Positions 7,583 through 16,564 of a DNA stretch of 40,716 nt are shown one piece after another. The number at the start of each line of letters is the position of its first letter. Positions within the stretch are counted from its first letter, which is position 1. The DNA lies in NCBI GenBank assembly GCA_001464755.1, contig LNDR01000401.1, positions 1 to 40,716 on the forward strand. Reading direction: 5' to 3'. The position numbers and the translations under genes are program-made. This DNA comes from Rhizobiales bacterium Ga0077524 (GTDB taxonomy: Bacteria; Pseudomonadota; Alphaproteobacteria; Rhizobiales; Hyphomicrobiaceae). The notes beneath the pieces are model-generated. The model did no database searches and was not told the DNA's origin. It saw only the letters and a program-made list of their open reading frames with translations.

Positions 7583-8839
7583 TCACTTCTTGACCCAGAT
7601 CGGCTTCTTGACCGCAGCCGCCTCGGGGAAAACCGTGACCGGCACGCCGCCTTGCCATTGTACGAAGACGATCTCGGCACCGACGCGACGGCCCTTCTCG
7701 TCGAACTTCATGCCCCCGTTGCCACCGGGAAAGAACCTGCCCGAGCCGCCTTTCGTGTCGAGCTTGCGCATCGCATCGCCGACAGCCTTACGGTCTGCTT
7801 TGCCCGCGAGCTCGATCGCCTCGCGCATGACCATGATGTGGCCGTAGCTGCACAGCGGATCTTGAGACAGCCAAGGCTCGCCGGTCTCCTTCTTGAACTC
7901 CTCCTCGAGCATCTCCTGCCCCTTGCCCGGCCAATTGGCTATCGAGAAGATGAGCCCTTCCAGCAGGTCCTTTCCGAGCAGATTCAGGATCTCGGGGGTG
8001 CCTAGCGGCGCGCCGTTCGAGACGACAGGCAGGCGGCCCTTGCTGAGCCCGAACTCGTTCATTTTCTCGAGCAGCAATTTGTAGTCGCTGAGCGCCGTCG
8101 GCAACATGAGCAACAGCTCGGGACGCGCCGACCTCAGCTTCTGCACGAGCGGCGTGGCGTCAGCGAGCGGTGGCGTGAAGACGTCGTCCGAGACGACCTT
8201 CAAACCCATCTTCTCGAGGCCACCCGCCCGCAGGTCCTTGGTGAAGGCAACCGGCGAGGCCGTATTGTCGTTGATGACCGAGATGGTCTTGGGCCTCTTG
8301 CCCGTCTCTTTCTCGGCGAGGTTGAGAGCCGTCGTCATCGTCTCACCGGCCATGAAGCTCGCAGGCAGAGAGGTCTGGAAGACGTTCTTGAACCCCCGCA
8401 GCGTCAGCTGATCGGAGTAGGAAAGCGTCAGCCAGGGAAGTTCGGCACGCTCCGTCACCTCGGTGATCGCGAGCGAGAACGACGAGAGCCACGAGCCGAC
8501 ACCGGCAACGACGTCCGGCTCGGATGAGACGAGCCGTTGTGCGGCATTCTTGGCTTTCTCAGCGCTGTCGCCGGCGTCCATCACGACGAGCTTCAGTTTC
8601 GCGCCGCCGAGGGATTTGATGCCGCCTTCCGCATTGATGTGCTTGATTGCGAGATCAGCGCCCATTTTCTTCAAGGCACCCTGGCGGGCCCACGGCCCTG
8701 ACAACGGGGCGATGAGTGCGACCTTCACCTCTTGGACTTGAGCGAGCGCCAAGCGCGAGGGCCCGAAAGCAATGGCAGCTGACCCGGCCAGGCCTGTCTG
8801 CAGTACGGTCCGACGCGAGGGCTTCAGAAGTCGGGTCAT
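7583..8839 (-). CDS. Branched-chain amino-acid-type ABC transporter substrate-binding protein
   Basis: A 418-aa periplasmic binding protein of the Leu/Ile/Val (type I) family. The N-terminus has a twin-arginine-like signal ('SRRTVLQTG' and a hydrophobic stretch ending about 'LALAQ', residues 8-34), followed by the family opening 'VKVALIAPLSGPWARQG' and later 'VVAGVGSWLSSF' and 'VISVINDN' strands. ATG 8839 has GGAGGA upstream; the longer frame to 8884 has no support. It sits in the same-strand series livH, livMG, livF, binding protein, enolase-family enzyme. Liv-type binding proteins take amino acids, aromatic acids, urea or amides, so the ligand cannot be stated; the enolase-family neighbour favours a carboxylic acid. 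Confidence 0.88.
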   Translation of the reverse strand: MTRLLKPSRRTVLQTGLAGSAAIAFGPSRLALAQVQEVKVALIAPLSGPWARQGALKKMGADLAIKHINAEGGIKSLGGAKLKLVVMDAGDSAEKAKNAAQRLVSSEPDVVAGVGSWLSSFSLAITEVTERAELPWLTLSYSDQLTLRGFKNVFQTSLPASFMAGETMTTALNLAEKETGKRPKTISVINDNTASPVAFTKDLRAGGLEKMGLKVVSDDVFTPPLADATPLVQKLRSARPELLLMLPTALSDYKLLLEKMNEFGLSKGRLPVVSNGAPLGTPEILNLLGKDLLEGLIFSIANWPGKGQEMLEEEFKKETGEPWLSQDPLCSYGHIMVMREAIELAGKADRKAVGDAMRKLDTKGGSGRFFPGGNGGMKFDEKGRRVGAEIVFVQWQGGVPVTVFPEAAAVKKPIWVKK

Positions 8840-8899
8840 GGTTGGTCCTCCCAAGGTTTCGGCATCATGTCCGTGCCGCTTCAATTTATGGTCCTCGGC

Positions 8900-9607
8900 T
8901 CAGATGCCGAGATAGGCTTTGCGCACGCGGTCGTCGGAGAGGAGCTCTTCATGGCCCCCCTCGAGCACGACGCGCCCCGTCTCGAGCACGTAGCCGCGAT
9001 CGCAGGACTGCAGAGCCTCGACGGCCCGCTGCTCGACCAGCAGGACCGTCAGCTTCTTGTCCCGCCGGATCTCGACGATGCGCTCGAAAATGCTGTCGAC
9101 GATCGTCGGCGCGAGCCCCATCGACGGCTCGTCCAGCATGAGGAGACGGGGCGAGGACGCGAGCCCGCGGCCGATCGCCACCATCTGCTGCTCGCCGCCC
9201 GAGAGTGTGCCTGCGAGCTGGTCTCGGCGCGAGGCGAGGACTGGAAACAGGCCCAGGATGTACTCGAGATTGTCTGTCCAATCGCGACGCCCGGCGTATG
9301 TCCACGCGCCCATCTCGAGGTTTTCGAGCACCGAGAGATTTGGAAACACCTGGCGCCCTTCCGGCACGTGAGCAATCCCGAGATGCGGCCGGTCGGCGGC
9401 GGGGACCTTCGTCAGATCCTGCCCGTCGAAGCGGATGGTGCCCTGTACTGGCGCGACGATCCCCGAGATGCACTTGAACAAGGTGGTCTTGCCCGCGCCA
9501 TTCGGACCGATGATCGAGACGAAATCGCCGGCACCGACCTTGACCGATACCCCCGCGAGCGCCTTGAGCCCGCCGTAGGCCACATGCACGTCATCAAGCT
9601 CGAGCAT
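8900..9607 (-). CDS. livF: Liv-type ABC transporter ATP-binding protein LivF
   Basis: A 235-aa ATPase with Walker A G-P-N-G-A-G-K-T-T (34-42), the signature 'LSGGEQQM', Walker B 'LLMLDEPSMGLAP' and a His switch region replaced by 'LLVEQ', as is usual in LivF. The C-terminal 'RKAYLG' end is characteristic. The ATG at 9607 overlaps the livMG stop by 14 nt, which indicates translational coupling. It pairs with the LivG half of the fused protein to power import. Confidence 0.93.
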   Translation of the reverse strand: MLELDDVHVAYGGLKALAGVSVKVGAGDFVSIIGPNGAGKTTLFKCISGIVAPVQGTIRFDGQDLTKVPAADRPHLGIAHVPEGRQVFPNLSVLENLEMGAWTYAGRRDWTDNLEYILGLFPVLASRRDQLAGTLSGGEQQMVAIGRGLASSPRLLMLDEPSMGLAPTIVDSIFERIVEIRRDKKLTVLLVEQRAVEALQSCDRGYVLETGRVVLEGGHEELLSDDRVRKAYLGI

Positions 9608-11429
9608 GCGCGCTCCACTTCTTCCCGAGGTACGCCTCGATGACACCCGGATCACGCGTGACGGCCTCGGGCGCGCCTTCTGCCAGAACCGTGCCGTGAT
9701 CGAGCACGACGAAGCGATCCGCAAGTCTAACCATCGCGTGCATCGTGTGCTCGATGATGACGATTGTCGTGCCGTCGGCGGCTACCCGCCGGATCACGCC
9801 CAGCATGTCCTCGACGGCGTCCGAGCCGAGACCCGCCAGTGTCTCGTCGAGCAAAAGCAGTTTGGGATCGCCTGCCAGAGCCCGCGCAAGCTCGAGCAGA
9901 CGCAACTGCTTTGTCGTAAGGCCACCGGCAAGCAGATCCGCGTCGCCTTCCATGCCGACGCGCACGAGCGCCTTGCGCGCCTGGACATAGGCCTCGTCGT
10001 CGGACCTGGTCGCAACGAACGCGCCAATCACCACATTCTCGAGCACGGTCAAGCGCGGGAACGGTCTCACGACCTGGAAGGTGCGCCCAATCCCGAGCCG
10101 GCAGATCGAATTCGCAGAGAGCCCGAAGATGTCCTGACCTGCAAACCGCACCTTGCCGACGTCGGCCCTCGTGATGCCGTTGAGCAAGTTGAACAGTGTC
10201 GTCTTGCCGGCGCCATTGGGTCCGATGATGCCGAGAATCTCGCCTTCTCTGACCACGAAGCTGACGTTCTGGACCGCCTTGAGACCACCGTAGCTTTTGG
10301 AAAGCCCTTGCACCTCCAGCATTACCGGCGCGTCGGCTCGTGGTCCGGCCCGTGCCGGGACAGCCGAGGTCCCGACATCCGGTGGCGCAAGTCGAGGCCC
10401 TGCACTGGTGGTGCGGTCATCGGTGCCCCGTCGCCGGCGCAGCATGTCTCGCACTTTCCAGAGAATGCCCTCTGGCGCAAACAGGATGATCAGGATGATG
10501 GAGACGCCGAGCACCACGCCCTGGATGCCCGGCAGCTTGTCGCCAAGCTCTGCATGGAGGATCTCGGTCAGCGGGATCAGCACGGCCGCTCCGATCACCG
10601 GCCCCCATGCGGCGCCGACACCGCCGAACAAGGCCATGATCAGGGCCTGAGCCGATGTCAGCATGCCGAACACGCTCGGCGGTGTGACGACGAGCAGCAC
10701 AACGGCATAGAAGCCGCCGATTGCGCCAGCGATCATCCCCGAAACGACAATGGCTTTGAGCTTCCAGCTGAAGGTGTCGATACCCGCCGCTTCTGCGGCG
10801 ATCTCGTTCTGCTTGATGGCGAGCAGCGACATGCCGAACCTGGAGCGCTCGATCCGCAGCGAAACGAGCAGTGCCGCGATCATCATGGCGAGCGCGATCA
10901 GCGTATAGACCCGATTGTCGCTGAATTGCATGTAGGCTGCGGGCGCATCGCGCCGCATCGGCAGCGATACTTCCTGGTAGCCGAGCCACTCGAACACGTA
11001 GAGAAGCGCCAGAGGATAGGCGAGCATCGAGAGCGCAAAATAGTGGCCGCGAAGCCGGAACGTGGGGTAGCCGATGACGAGCCCCGCGAGCGCGCCGACC
11101 GCGCCCGCACCGAAAATGCCGATCCACGGAGTGATTCCGAAGCTCACGAACAGGATCGTCAGGGTATAGGCACCGAGCCCGAAGAATGCCGCATGGCCGA
11201 AGGACACTAGGCCGGAATAGCCCGAAAGGATGTTCCACGAGATGCCGAGCGTCGCCCAGACGGGCACCAGCGTCAGCATCAACTGATAGTACTGGTTGCG
11301 CACCACGGCGACGAGGGCGAGATAGCCGATCGTGAAGCCGATCAACGGCCAGAGCCACGCCTTGGCGGGCTTTCCTTGGTTCGTGTGCTCGGGGCTTGCA
11401 CCCGGAATATCGGCCGATTGCCTTTGCAT
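9594..11429 (-). CDS. Fused Liv-type permease-ATPase (LivM-LivG)
   Basis: A 611-aa fusion. Residues about 25-335 are a LivM-type inner-membrane permease with roughly nine helices and the motif 'SGYSGLVSFGHAAFFGLGAY'. A Pro/Ala/Arg linker (about 335-368) leads to a LivG ATPase with Walker A at 403-411, Walker B 'LLLLDETLAGLG' and 'IIEHTM'. The ABC signature reads L-T-T-K-Q (504-508) instead of LSGGQ; variants occur in LivG proteins, and the partner LivF keeps a good signature. The linker is not membrane-spanning, so the ATPase half is cytoplasmic. The start ATG is 1 nt from the livH stop. Fusion of livM and livG is known but less common than separate genes. Confidence 0.92.
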   Translation of the reverse strand: MQRQSADIPGASPEHTNQGKPAKAWLWPLIGFTIGYLALVAVVRNQYYQLMLTLVPVWATLGISWNILSGYSGLVSFGHAAFFGLGAYTLTILFVSFGITPWIGIFGAGAVGALAGLVIGYPTFRLRGHYFALSMLAYPLALLYVFEWLGYQEVSLPMRRDAPAAYMQFSDNRVYTLIALAMMIAALLVSLRIERSRFGMSLLAIKQNEIAAEAAGIDTFSWKLKAIVVSGMIAGAIGGFYAVVLLVVTPPSVFGMLTSAQALIMALFGGVGAAWGPVIGAAVLIPLTEILHAELGDKLPGIQGVVLGVSIILIILFAPEGILWKVRDMLRRRRGTDDRTTSAGPRLAPPDVGTSAVPARAGPRADAPVMLEVQGLSKSYGGLKAVQNVSFVVREGEILGIIGPNGAGKTTLFNLLNGITRADVGKVRFAGQDIFGLSANSICRLGIGRTFQVVRPFPRLTVLENVVIGAFVATRSDDEAYVQARKALVRVGMEGDADLLAGGLTTKQLRLLELARALAGDPKLLLLDETLAGLGSDAVEDMLGVIRRVAADGTTIVIIEHTMHAMVRLADRFVVLDHGTVLAEGAPEAVTRDPGVIEAYLGKKWSAHARA

Positions 11430-11430
11430 G

Positions 11431-12411
11431 TCAGGCCCTCGTCACGTTGACGCCGAACAGGCCCTGCGGCCTCAGAAAGACGACCAGCAGGAACACCACG
11501 AAGACAGCCGTGTTCTGCAGCTGCGTCGGCAGAACGAGCGTGGCGAGCTGCTGGACGAGGCCGATGATCATGCCGCCCCAGAACGCACCAATGATCGAGC
11601 CGAGCCCTCCCAGCACAACACCGGCATACATCACGATCACGAATTCGAGCCCGACGTACGGCTGGAAAGGGTAGTAGGACGCCACCAGTCCCCCTGCGAC
11701 GGCGGTAACTGCCGTGCCGATGCCGAACGCCATGCGATGCGCCTTGTCGACGTCGATCCCCATGTAGATCGCAGCTTCTGGATTGTCGGCCGCTGCCCTC
11801 AGCGACTTGCCAAGTCGCGACCGCGTGATGAAGAAATAGAGCGCTGCCGCTACCGCGAGCGACACGACGAGCGCGATGCCGCGTGCCTTGTTGACGAAGA
11901 TGCTGACGAACTCCCCCACGAACGGCCCGACTTCCCAGGCACTCGAGGAGAGCGAGGATTTGATTGACACCGGTGTCGAGCCGAACAGCAGAAGGCCGCC
12001 GTTGGCGAGGATCAGAGCCATTCCGAGAGTCAGGATGAGCTGGGCGTAGTGCCCCTCACCCTCGAGGCCTGCCACCCGCACGCCCGTAACCCGGCTGACC
12101 AGGAACCGGTGCAACAAAAGCCCGAATACGTACATGATCGGCCCGGTGAGCAGCGCCGCCACGATGGCCCCCACCTCGGCGCCGAGAAAATTGCCGATGC
12201 CGAGCGTCGTGAACAGATAGAATGCGCAGTACATGCCCACCATCATCAGGTCGCCCTGACCGAAGTTGATGACGCGCATGACGCCGAAGATGATGCCGAG
12301 TCCGACGCACATCAGCCCGTAGATGCCCCCGAGTAGCAGCCCGGCAGACAAAGCCTGCAGGACATTCTCGAGATTGATCAGAAAGTCGTTCACTGGACGT
12401 CTCGCCCCCAT
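11431..12411 (-). CDS. livH: Liv-type ABC transporter permease LivH
   Basis: A 326-aa inner-membrane permease with about eight hydrophobic helices and family motifs 'LLLGGIYGLMCVGLGIIFGVMRVINFGQGD' (split over residues about 24-53) and 'GVVLGGLGSIIGAFWGG' near the C-terminus. It is the first gene of the transporter operon. An in-frame GTG at 12393 follows a GGGGGCGAG sequence and gives the more usual N-terminus, so the true start may be 18 nt shorter. Confidence 0.93.
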   Translation of the reverse strand: MGARRPVNDFLINLENVLQALSAGLLLGGIYGLMCVGLGIIFGVMRVINFGQGDLMMVGMYCAFYLFTTLGIGNFLGAEVGAIVAALLTGPIMYVFGLLLHRFLVSRVTGVRVAGLEGEGHYAQLILTLGMALILANGGLLLFGSTPVSIKSSLSSSAWEVGPFVGEFVSIFVNKARGIALVVSLAVAAALYFFITRSRLGKSLRAAADNPEAAIYMGIDVDKAHRMAFGIGTAVTAVAGGLVASYYPFQPYVGLEFVIVMYAGVVLGGLGSIIGAFWGGMIIGLVQQLATLVLPTQLQNTAVFVVFLLVVFLRPQGLFGVNVTRA

Positions 12412-12452
12412 GCGGCAATGGCGGTCTCTGCTGGGCCGCTTTGCTCGGCAAG

Positions 12453-12481
12453 ACTGTCCGGCCTGGGTAGACTGGTGTCAA
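12453..12481 (-). promoter_or_regulatory. Possible promoter of the Liv transporter operon
   Basis: A perfect TTGACA is read on the minus strand at 12481-12476. The -10 region about 17 nt on is poor (GACAGT), so activation by a regulator would be needed. Confidence 0.27.
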
Positions 12482-12498
12482 CTCGGGAACGGCCGACC

Positions 12499-12527
12499 TT
12501 GACCGCAAGTGGCGAAGTCCCTCTAAA
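12499..12527 (+). promoter_or_regulatory. Possible promoter of the CaiB-type CoA transferase gene
   Basis: TTGACC at 12499-12504, 17-nt spacer, TCTAAA at 12522-12527. It is divergent from the TTGACA of the liv operon about 20 nt away, so the 216-nt gap 12412-12627 looks like a shared control region. Confidence 0.4.
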
Positions 12528-12627
12528 CTCGGCACTTGGATAATGCGGACGCGATAGAGGGATCCGACATGACGGGTGGTGGAGTGCGAAGCGTTGTTGC
12601 GGGCCGAGCCGTTCAAGCGAGGCGCCC

Positions 12628-13854
12628 GTGAGCGCCACGACGGGGGAGCTGCCCCTGCCACTCGCCGGCGTTACGGTCCTCGATCTGTCACGCGTGCTCG
12701 CCGGACCCTATTGCGGCCTGATGCTGGCCGACATGGGCGCCGACGTCATCAAGATCGAGCATCCAGAGGGCGGTGACGATACACGCTCGTTCCTTCATCC
12801 CAATCTCGAGGGCATATCGACCTATTTCCTGACCATCAATCGCAACAAACGATCGGTCGCGCTGGATCTCAAAGCTCCCGCTGGAAAGGCGGCGTTCCTG
12901 AGACTTGTCGCCAACGCCGATGTCGTTGTCGAAAACTACCGGACCGGCGTCATGGAGCGGCTCGGGCTCGGGTATGAGATCTTGAAAGCCATCCGCCCCT
13001 CGCTGATCTATTGCGCCATCTCGGGTTACGGGCGATCAGGCCCGAACATCGACGTTCCCGGCTACGATCCGATTGCCCAGGCCGAAGGTGGCCTCATGTC
13101 CATGATTGGGGAGCCTGACGGACGTCCGATGCGCGTCGGCCCGTCAGTTGTCGATCTGGTGACCGGCCTCTATGCGGCTCAGGCGGTTGCGGCATCCCTG
13201 CGCCACGTCGCGCTCGGGGGCGAAGGGCGGCTGATCGAGCTGGCCTTGCATGAGACGGCGATGAACATGCTCGCCAATCATGGTGGTGGCTATCTGATGA
13301 CCGGCCGCAACCCAACTCGGACGGGCAACGCCAACCAAGTCGCGCAGCCCGCCGATGTCTATGAGGCCAACGACGGCCCCTTCGTCATGGCGTGCATCAC
13401 GCAGGCTCAGTTCGTCGCACTCTGCAATGACGTCGTCGGTCGCCCCGAGCTGCTAACCGATGAGCGCTTTGCGAAAGGCGCCGGAAGATTGACGAACGTC
13501 GCGGATCTCGGTCGCATTCTCTCCGAGCTCTTCGCTAACGAGCCGCGCGACCACTGGATCTCCGCGTTGCGGGCCGCGGGGGTGCCGGCAGGGGCGGTGG
13601 CCACCGTCGCCGAAGCCCTATCGAGCGAGCTGGTTGCAGCGCGCGGCACCCTCAGAGAGGTCGTGCACCGCTCTGCTGGGCCCTATCGTGCGCTGATGAC
13701 GCCCGCGCGCCTGCACGAGACCCGGCCGCTTCCGCCGCAGGGCGCACCCGAGCTTGGCGAGCACACGCGCGATGTTTTGACGACTTTGGGCGGAATGACC
13801 GAGCCCGAAATCGACGAACTCACACGTGCCGGCGCTGCTCGTCAGGCGCCATGA
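12628..13854 (+). CDS. CaiB/BaiF-family (class III) CoA transferase
   Basis: A 408-aa family III CoA transferase that moves CoA between carboxylic acids through an aspartyl-anhydride intermediate. The N-terminus 'VTVLDLSRVLAGPYCG' (16-30), 'GADVIKIEHP' (38-47), 'NRNKRSVALDLK' (71-82) and the catalytic Asp in 'GYDPIAQ' (D147) are all typical. Translation starts at GTG 12628 with GCGAGG upstream. It is divergent from the Liv operon and could activate the acid that the operon imports. Its 3' end overlaps glpD on the other strand by 35 nt. Confidence 0.9.
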   Translation: MSATTGELPLPLAGVTVLDLSRVLAGPYCGLMLADMGADVIKIEHPEGGDDTRSFLHPNLEGISTYFLTINRNKRSVALDLKAPAGKAAFLRLVANADVVVENYRTGVMERLGLGYEILKAIRPSLIYCAISGYGRSGPNIDVPGYDPIAQAEGGLMSMIGEPDGRPMRVGPSVVDLVTGLYAAQAVAASLRHVALGGEGRLIELALHETAMNMLANHGGGYLMTGRNPTRTGNANQVAQPADVYEANDGPFVMACITQAQFVALCNDVVGRPELLTDERFAKGAGRLTNVADLGRILSELFANEPRDHWISALRAAGVPAGAVATVAEALSSELVAARGTLREVVHRSAGPYRALMTPARLHETRPLPPQGAPELGEHTRDVLTTLGGMTEPEIDELTRAGAARQAP

Positions 13855-15337
13855 CGCCTCGATCCGCCATCCACTGGGCGAGCGCAGTGCACTCGGCCGC
13901 CGAGAACCGCAAACCGAGCTTGCCGCGCCGCCACAGAACATCGTCGGCGGTGCGCGCCCACTCCTCGTCCATCAGCCAAGCGACCTCTCGCTCATAGAGG
14001 TCGGCACCGAGGTGGCGGCCCAGATCCTCGAGCGACTTACTGCCAAGCAGGATCTCGCGCGTTCGCGTCCCATATGCCCGCGCCAACCGGCGAATTGTCA
14101 GTTGCGGTAGAAAACCGAACTCACGGCTCAGCGCGCCGACGAGAGTCTCGAAGCCTGTCACCGTGAAGTCGCCACCGGGCAGGACGGCTCCCTTGGTCCA
14201 GGCTGGACCTGCGCCGCCTAGCCACGGTTCGAGCTTGCCCATGGCCGCCTCGGCTAATCGTCGATAGGTGGTGATCTTACCGCCGAATACGCTGAGGACC
14301 GGTGCTGCGCCCGTCGGCGCGTCAAGCTCCAGCACAAAGTCTCGGGTCACGCTTTGTGCCGCCTCTCCGTCGTCGTAGAGCGGCCGGACGCCGGAGTAGC
14401 TCCACACGACCTGGTCGGGTGTCACAGGCTTGGCGAAATAGGTGCTGACGGCATCGCAGAGATACGCGACCTCGGCCGCATCGATTTTCGCGACTGACGC
14501 ATCCCCGGCGTACTCGACATCCGTTGTGCCGATCAGCGTGAAGTCGTCCTCGTAAGGTATGGCGAAGACGATGCGGCCGTCGCTGTTCTGAAAAATGTAT
14601 GCGCGATCATGCGCAAAGAGCCTGGCGACGACGATATGACTGCCTTTGACCAGTCGCACACGTGCCCGAGCATTGCTGCCGAGGCGTGCCGCCAGCACGT
14701 CCTCGACCCAGGGACCGGCCGCGTTGACGAGAATGCGGGCGCTCTCGGCTCGCTCTTCTCCCGTTGCCAGGCTACGCAGACTGACCGTCCAGCTCCCGCC
14801 TTCGCGGCGCGCCCCGACCATTTCCGTGCCCACCCGAACGACCGCGCCCCGCCTCGCCGCATCGACTGCGTTCAGGACGACGAGGCGCGCATCCTGCACC
14901 CAGCAATCCGAATACTCGAAGCCGCGGATGAAATCGCGCTTCAGGGGCGCACCCGCCGGATCGCGCCCGAGATCGAGGCCGCGGCTTGGCGCCAGTAATC
15001 GCCTCCCGCCGATTCGATCGTAGAGGGCAAGGCCGAGCCGGATCATCCAGGCCGGCCGCAGTCCCCGATGATGCGGGAGCACAAATCGGAGCGGCCACAC
15101 GATGTGCGGCGCCATCTGCCAAAGCACCTCGCGCTCGGCTAATGCCTCCGCGACCAACCGCAGCTCGTAGTGCTCGAGGTAGCGCAACCCGCCGTGAATG
15201 AGCTTGGTCGAAGCCGAGGAGGTGCCGCTCGCCAGATCTCCCTTCTCGACAAGGAGAACGGCCATGCCGCGACCGGCCGCATCGCGAGCGATGCCGCAGC
15301 CGTTGACCCCTCCGCCGATGATCGCGATGTCGAACAT
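13820..15337 (-). CDS. glpD: Glycerol-3-phosphate dehydrogenase GlpD
   Basis: A 505-aa FAD-linked aerobic dehydrogenase that oxidises sn-glycerol 3-phosphate to dihydroxyacetone phosphate at the inner membrane and reduces quinone. Visible features are the dinucleotide motif G-G-G-V-N-G-C-G at residues 8-15, 'ASGTSSASTKLIHGGLRYLE' (36-55), 'VNAAGPW', 'GTTDVEY' and 'SVFGGKITTYR', and the C-terminal DAO cap. No glpK or glpR is present nearby. It converges on and overlaps the CoA-transferase gene. Confidence 0.95.
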   Translation of the reverse strand: MFDIAIIGGGVNGCGIARDAAGRGMAVLLVEKGDLASGTSSASTKLIHGGLRYLEHYELRLVAEALAEREVLWQMAPHIVWPLRFVLPHHRGLRPAWMIRLGLALYDRIGGRRLLAPSRGLDLGRDPAGAPLKRDFIRGFEYSDCWVQDARLVVLNAVDAARRGAVVRVGTEMVGARREGGSWTVSLRSLATGEERAESARILVNAAGPWVEDVLAARLGSNARARVRLVKGSHIVVARLFAHDRAYIFQNSDGRIVFAIPYEDDFTLIGTTDVEYAGDASVAKIDAAEVAYLCDAVSTYFAKPVTPDQVVWSYSGVRPLYDDGEAAQSVTRDFVLELDAPTGAAPVLSVFGGKITTYRRLAEAAMGKLEPWLGGAGPAWTKGAVLPGGDFTVTGFETLVGALSREFGFLPQLTIRRLARAYGTRTREILLGSKSLEDLGRHLGADLYEREVAWLMDEEWARTADDVLWRRGKLGLRFSAAECTALAQWMADRGVMAPDEQRRHV

Positions 15338-15667
15338 AAGCGGACTCTAACTTGAATCGCGGTCACCAGCATGACTTGCCTTCTGCTGACCTACGCGCTG
15401 CTGCCGCATTCGAACGGCGCAGCTGCGAACCATCGTGCCGCGAGTTGTACAATCTCTAGTTAAATCAATCAAATAGGGGCATATCTGCTGACGCCACACG
15501 TTCTTCCTGTCGCGATCGCGAGCACCGTATGAATGCGGATGTAGATCTCAGCAACATTTAACTCTAACTCGCTACGCCTAGCGCATCATTTCGTTAGTCT
15601 ATTGCAATGCGATCCGAAGCGTAGTGGTATATTAACGCTTGCACGACGAAGATCGGGGTTCGTCTTG
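15338..15667. other. AT-richer intergenic region between glpD and the glycosyltransferase
   Basis: This 330-nt stretch is divergent upstream DNA for glpD and the WecG-like gene. It contains an AT-rich patch (about 15455-15480) and ATTTAACTCTAACT near 15558. A possible plus-strand promoter has TATATT at 15628-15633 and a TTGCAA 20 nt upstream, a longer spacing than ideal. I find no gene or RNA in it. Confidence 0.45.
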
Positions 15668-16444
15668 ATGTTGGTGCGTAAACTGGATATCCGTCGCGAC
15701 CGTTTTCTCGGCGCGCCGGTGGATTTCGTTTCATGGAATGACGCGGTCGACCTGGCTACGCGCGCCATGGCGGAACGGTTTCGTCTGCAGATGGGCGACG
15801 TCAACGTCTCGAAAGTCATTGACGCCCAAAGCGATCCGGAATTTCGGAGGTGGCTCGAGGAAAGCGACGTCGTCTGCGCCGACGGCATGGGCGTTATCTG
15901 GGGATGCCATTTGCTAGGTGTCCCCGTAGCGGAGCGCGTGACCGGCATCGACTTGATGACGCAAATGATCAGTGTTTGCGAGCAACGCGGTTTCCGCCCC
16001 TATCTCCTAGGAGCAACCGAGTCCGTCATCAAGGACCTCGTTAACCAACTGCAGAGGCGCCACCCCAATCTCAAGATTGCCGGATGGCGTAACGGCTACT
16101 TCCGTCCAGAGGACGAGCCGGCGATCGTCGCCGATATCAAGGCCAGCGGCGCCGACTGCTTGTTCGTCGGGATTTCGAGTCCGATCAAAGAACGCTTCCT
16201 CAATCGCTACCGCGATGAGTTTGACGTGCCGTTGCAGATGGGCGTCGGAGGGTCGTTCGACGTGCTCTCTGGCAACGTCAAGCGAGCGCCACGGCTGATG
16301 CAGCGGTTGGGCATGGAATGGCTGTTCCGCATCGCGCAGGAGCCTCGCCGGCTGGCTCACAGATACTATGTTTCCAACTCCAGATTCCTGCTTTTGCTGC
16401 TGCGTCGTATAGTACCGCGTGTCCGCGAGCGGCTAGGCTTCTGA
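15668..16444 (+). CDS. WecG/TagA/CpsF-family glycosyltransferase (GT26)
   Basis: About 258 aa. These enzymes add an N-acetyl-aminosugar to undecaprenyl-linked intermediates in surface-polysaccharide synthesis. Diagnostic blocks are 'CADGMGVIWG' (D72 probably the catalytic base), 'ERVTGIDL' (89-96), 'YLLGATESV', 'GVGGSFDVLSG' and 'GMEWLFRIAQEPRR'. The tail after that is basic and hydrophobic ('RFLLLLLRR') and may attach to the membrane. ATG 15668 gives a normal family length; the frame extends to a TTG at 15602 without support. No flippase, polymerase or further transferase is nearby; the following same-strand toroid gene 120 nt on is the only likely partner. Confidence 0.88.
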   Translation: MLVRKLDIRRDRFLGAPVDFVSWNDAVDLATRAMAERFRLQMGDVNVSKVIDAQSDPEFRRWLEESDVVCADGMGVIWGCHLLGVPVAERVTGIDLMTQMISVCEQRGFRPYLLGATESVIKDLVNQLQRRHPNLKIAGWRNGYFRPEDEPAIVADIKASGADCLFVGISSPIKERFLNRYRDEFDVPLQMGVGGSFDVLSGNVKRAPRLMQRLGMEWLFRIAQEPRRLAHRYYVSNSRFLLLLLRRIVPRVRERLGF

Positions 16445-16564
16445 CGAGCCCCTCAGATTCGGTTCGAGGCGCCCACCCGACGCGATCGGGACTGTCGGCG
16501 TGAGAACGCCGGACAATGGCTTTTTCCAGACAAGCCGGCATAGGTTGCGAGGATCGACGCAAGG

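Noticed and set aside
9606-11210. Long plus-strand open frame of over 500 codons antisense to the LivM-LivG gene
   Set aside because: Composition is His/Asp/Arg/Glu-rich without domains, and the opposite strand encodes a complete transporter protein with all motifs.
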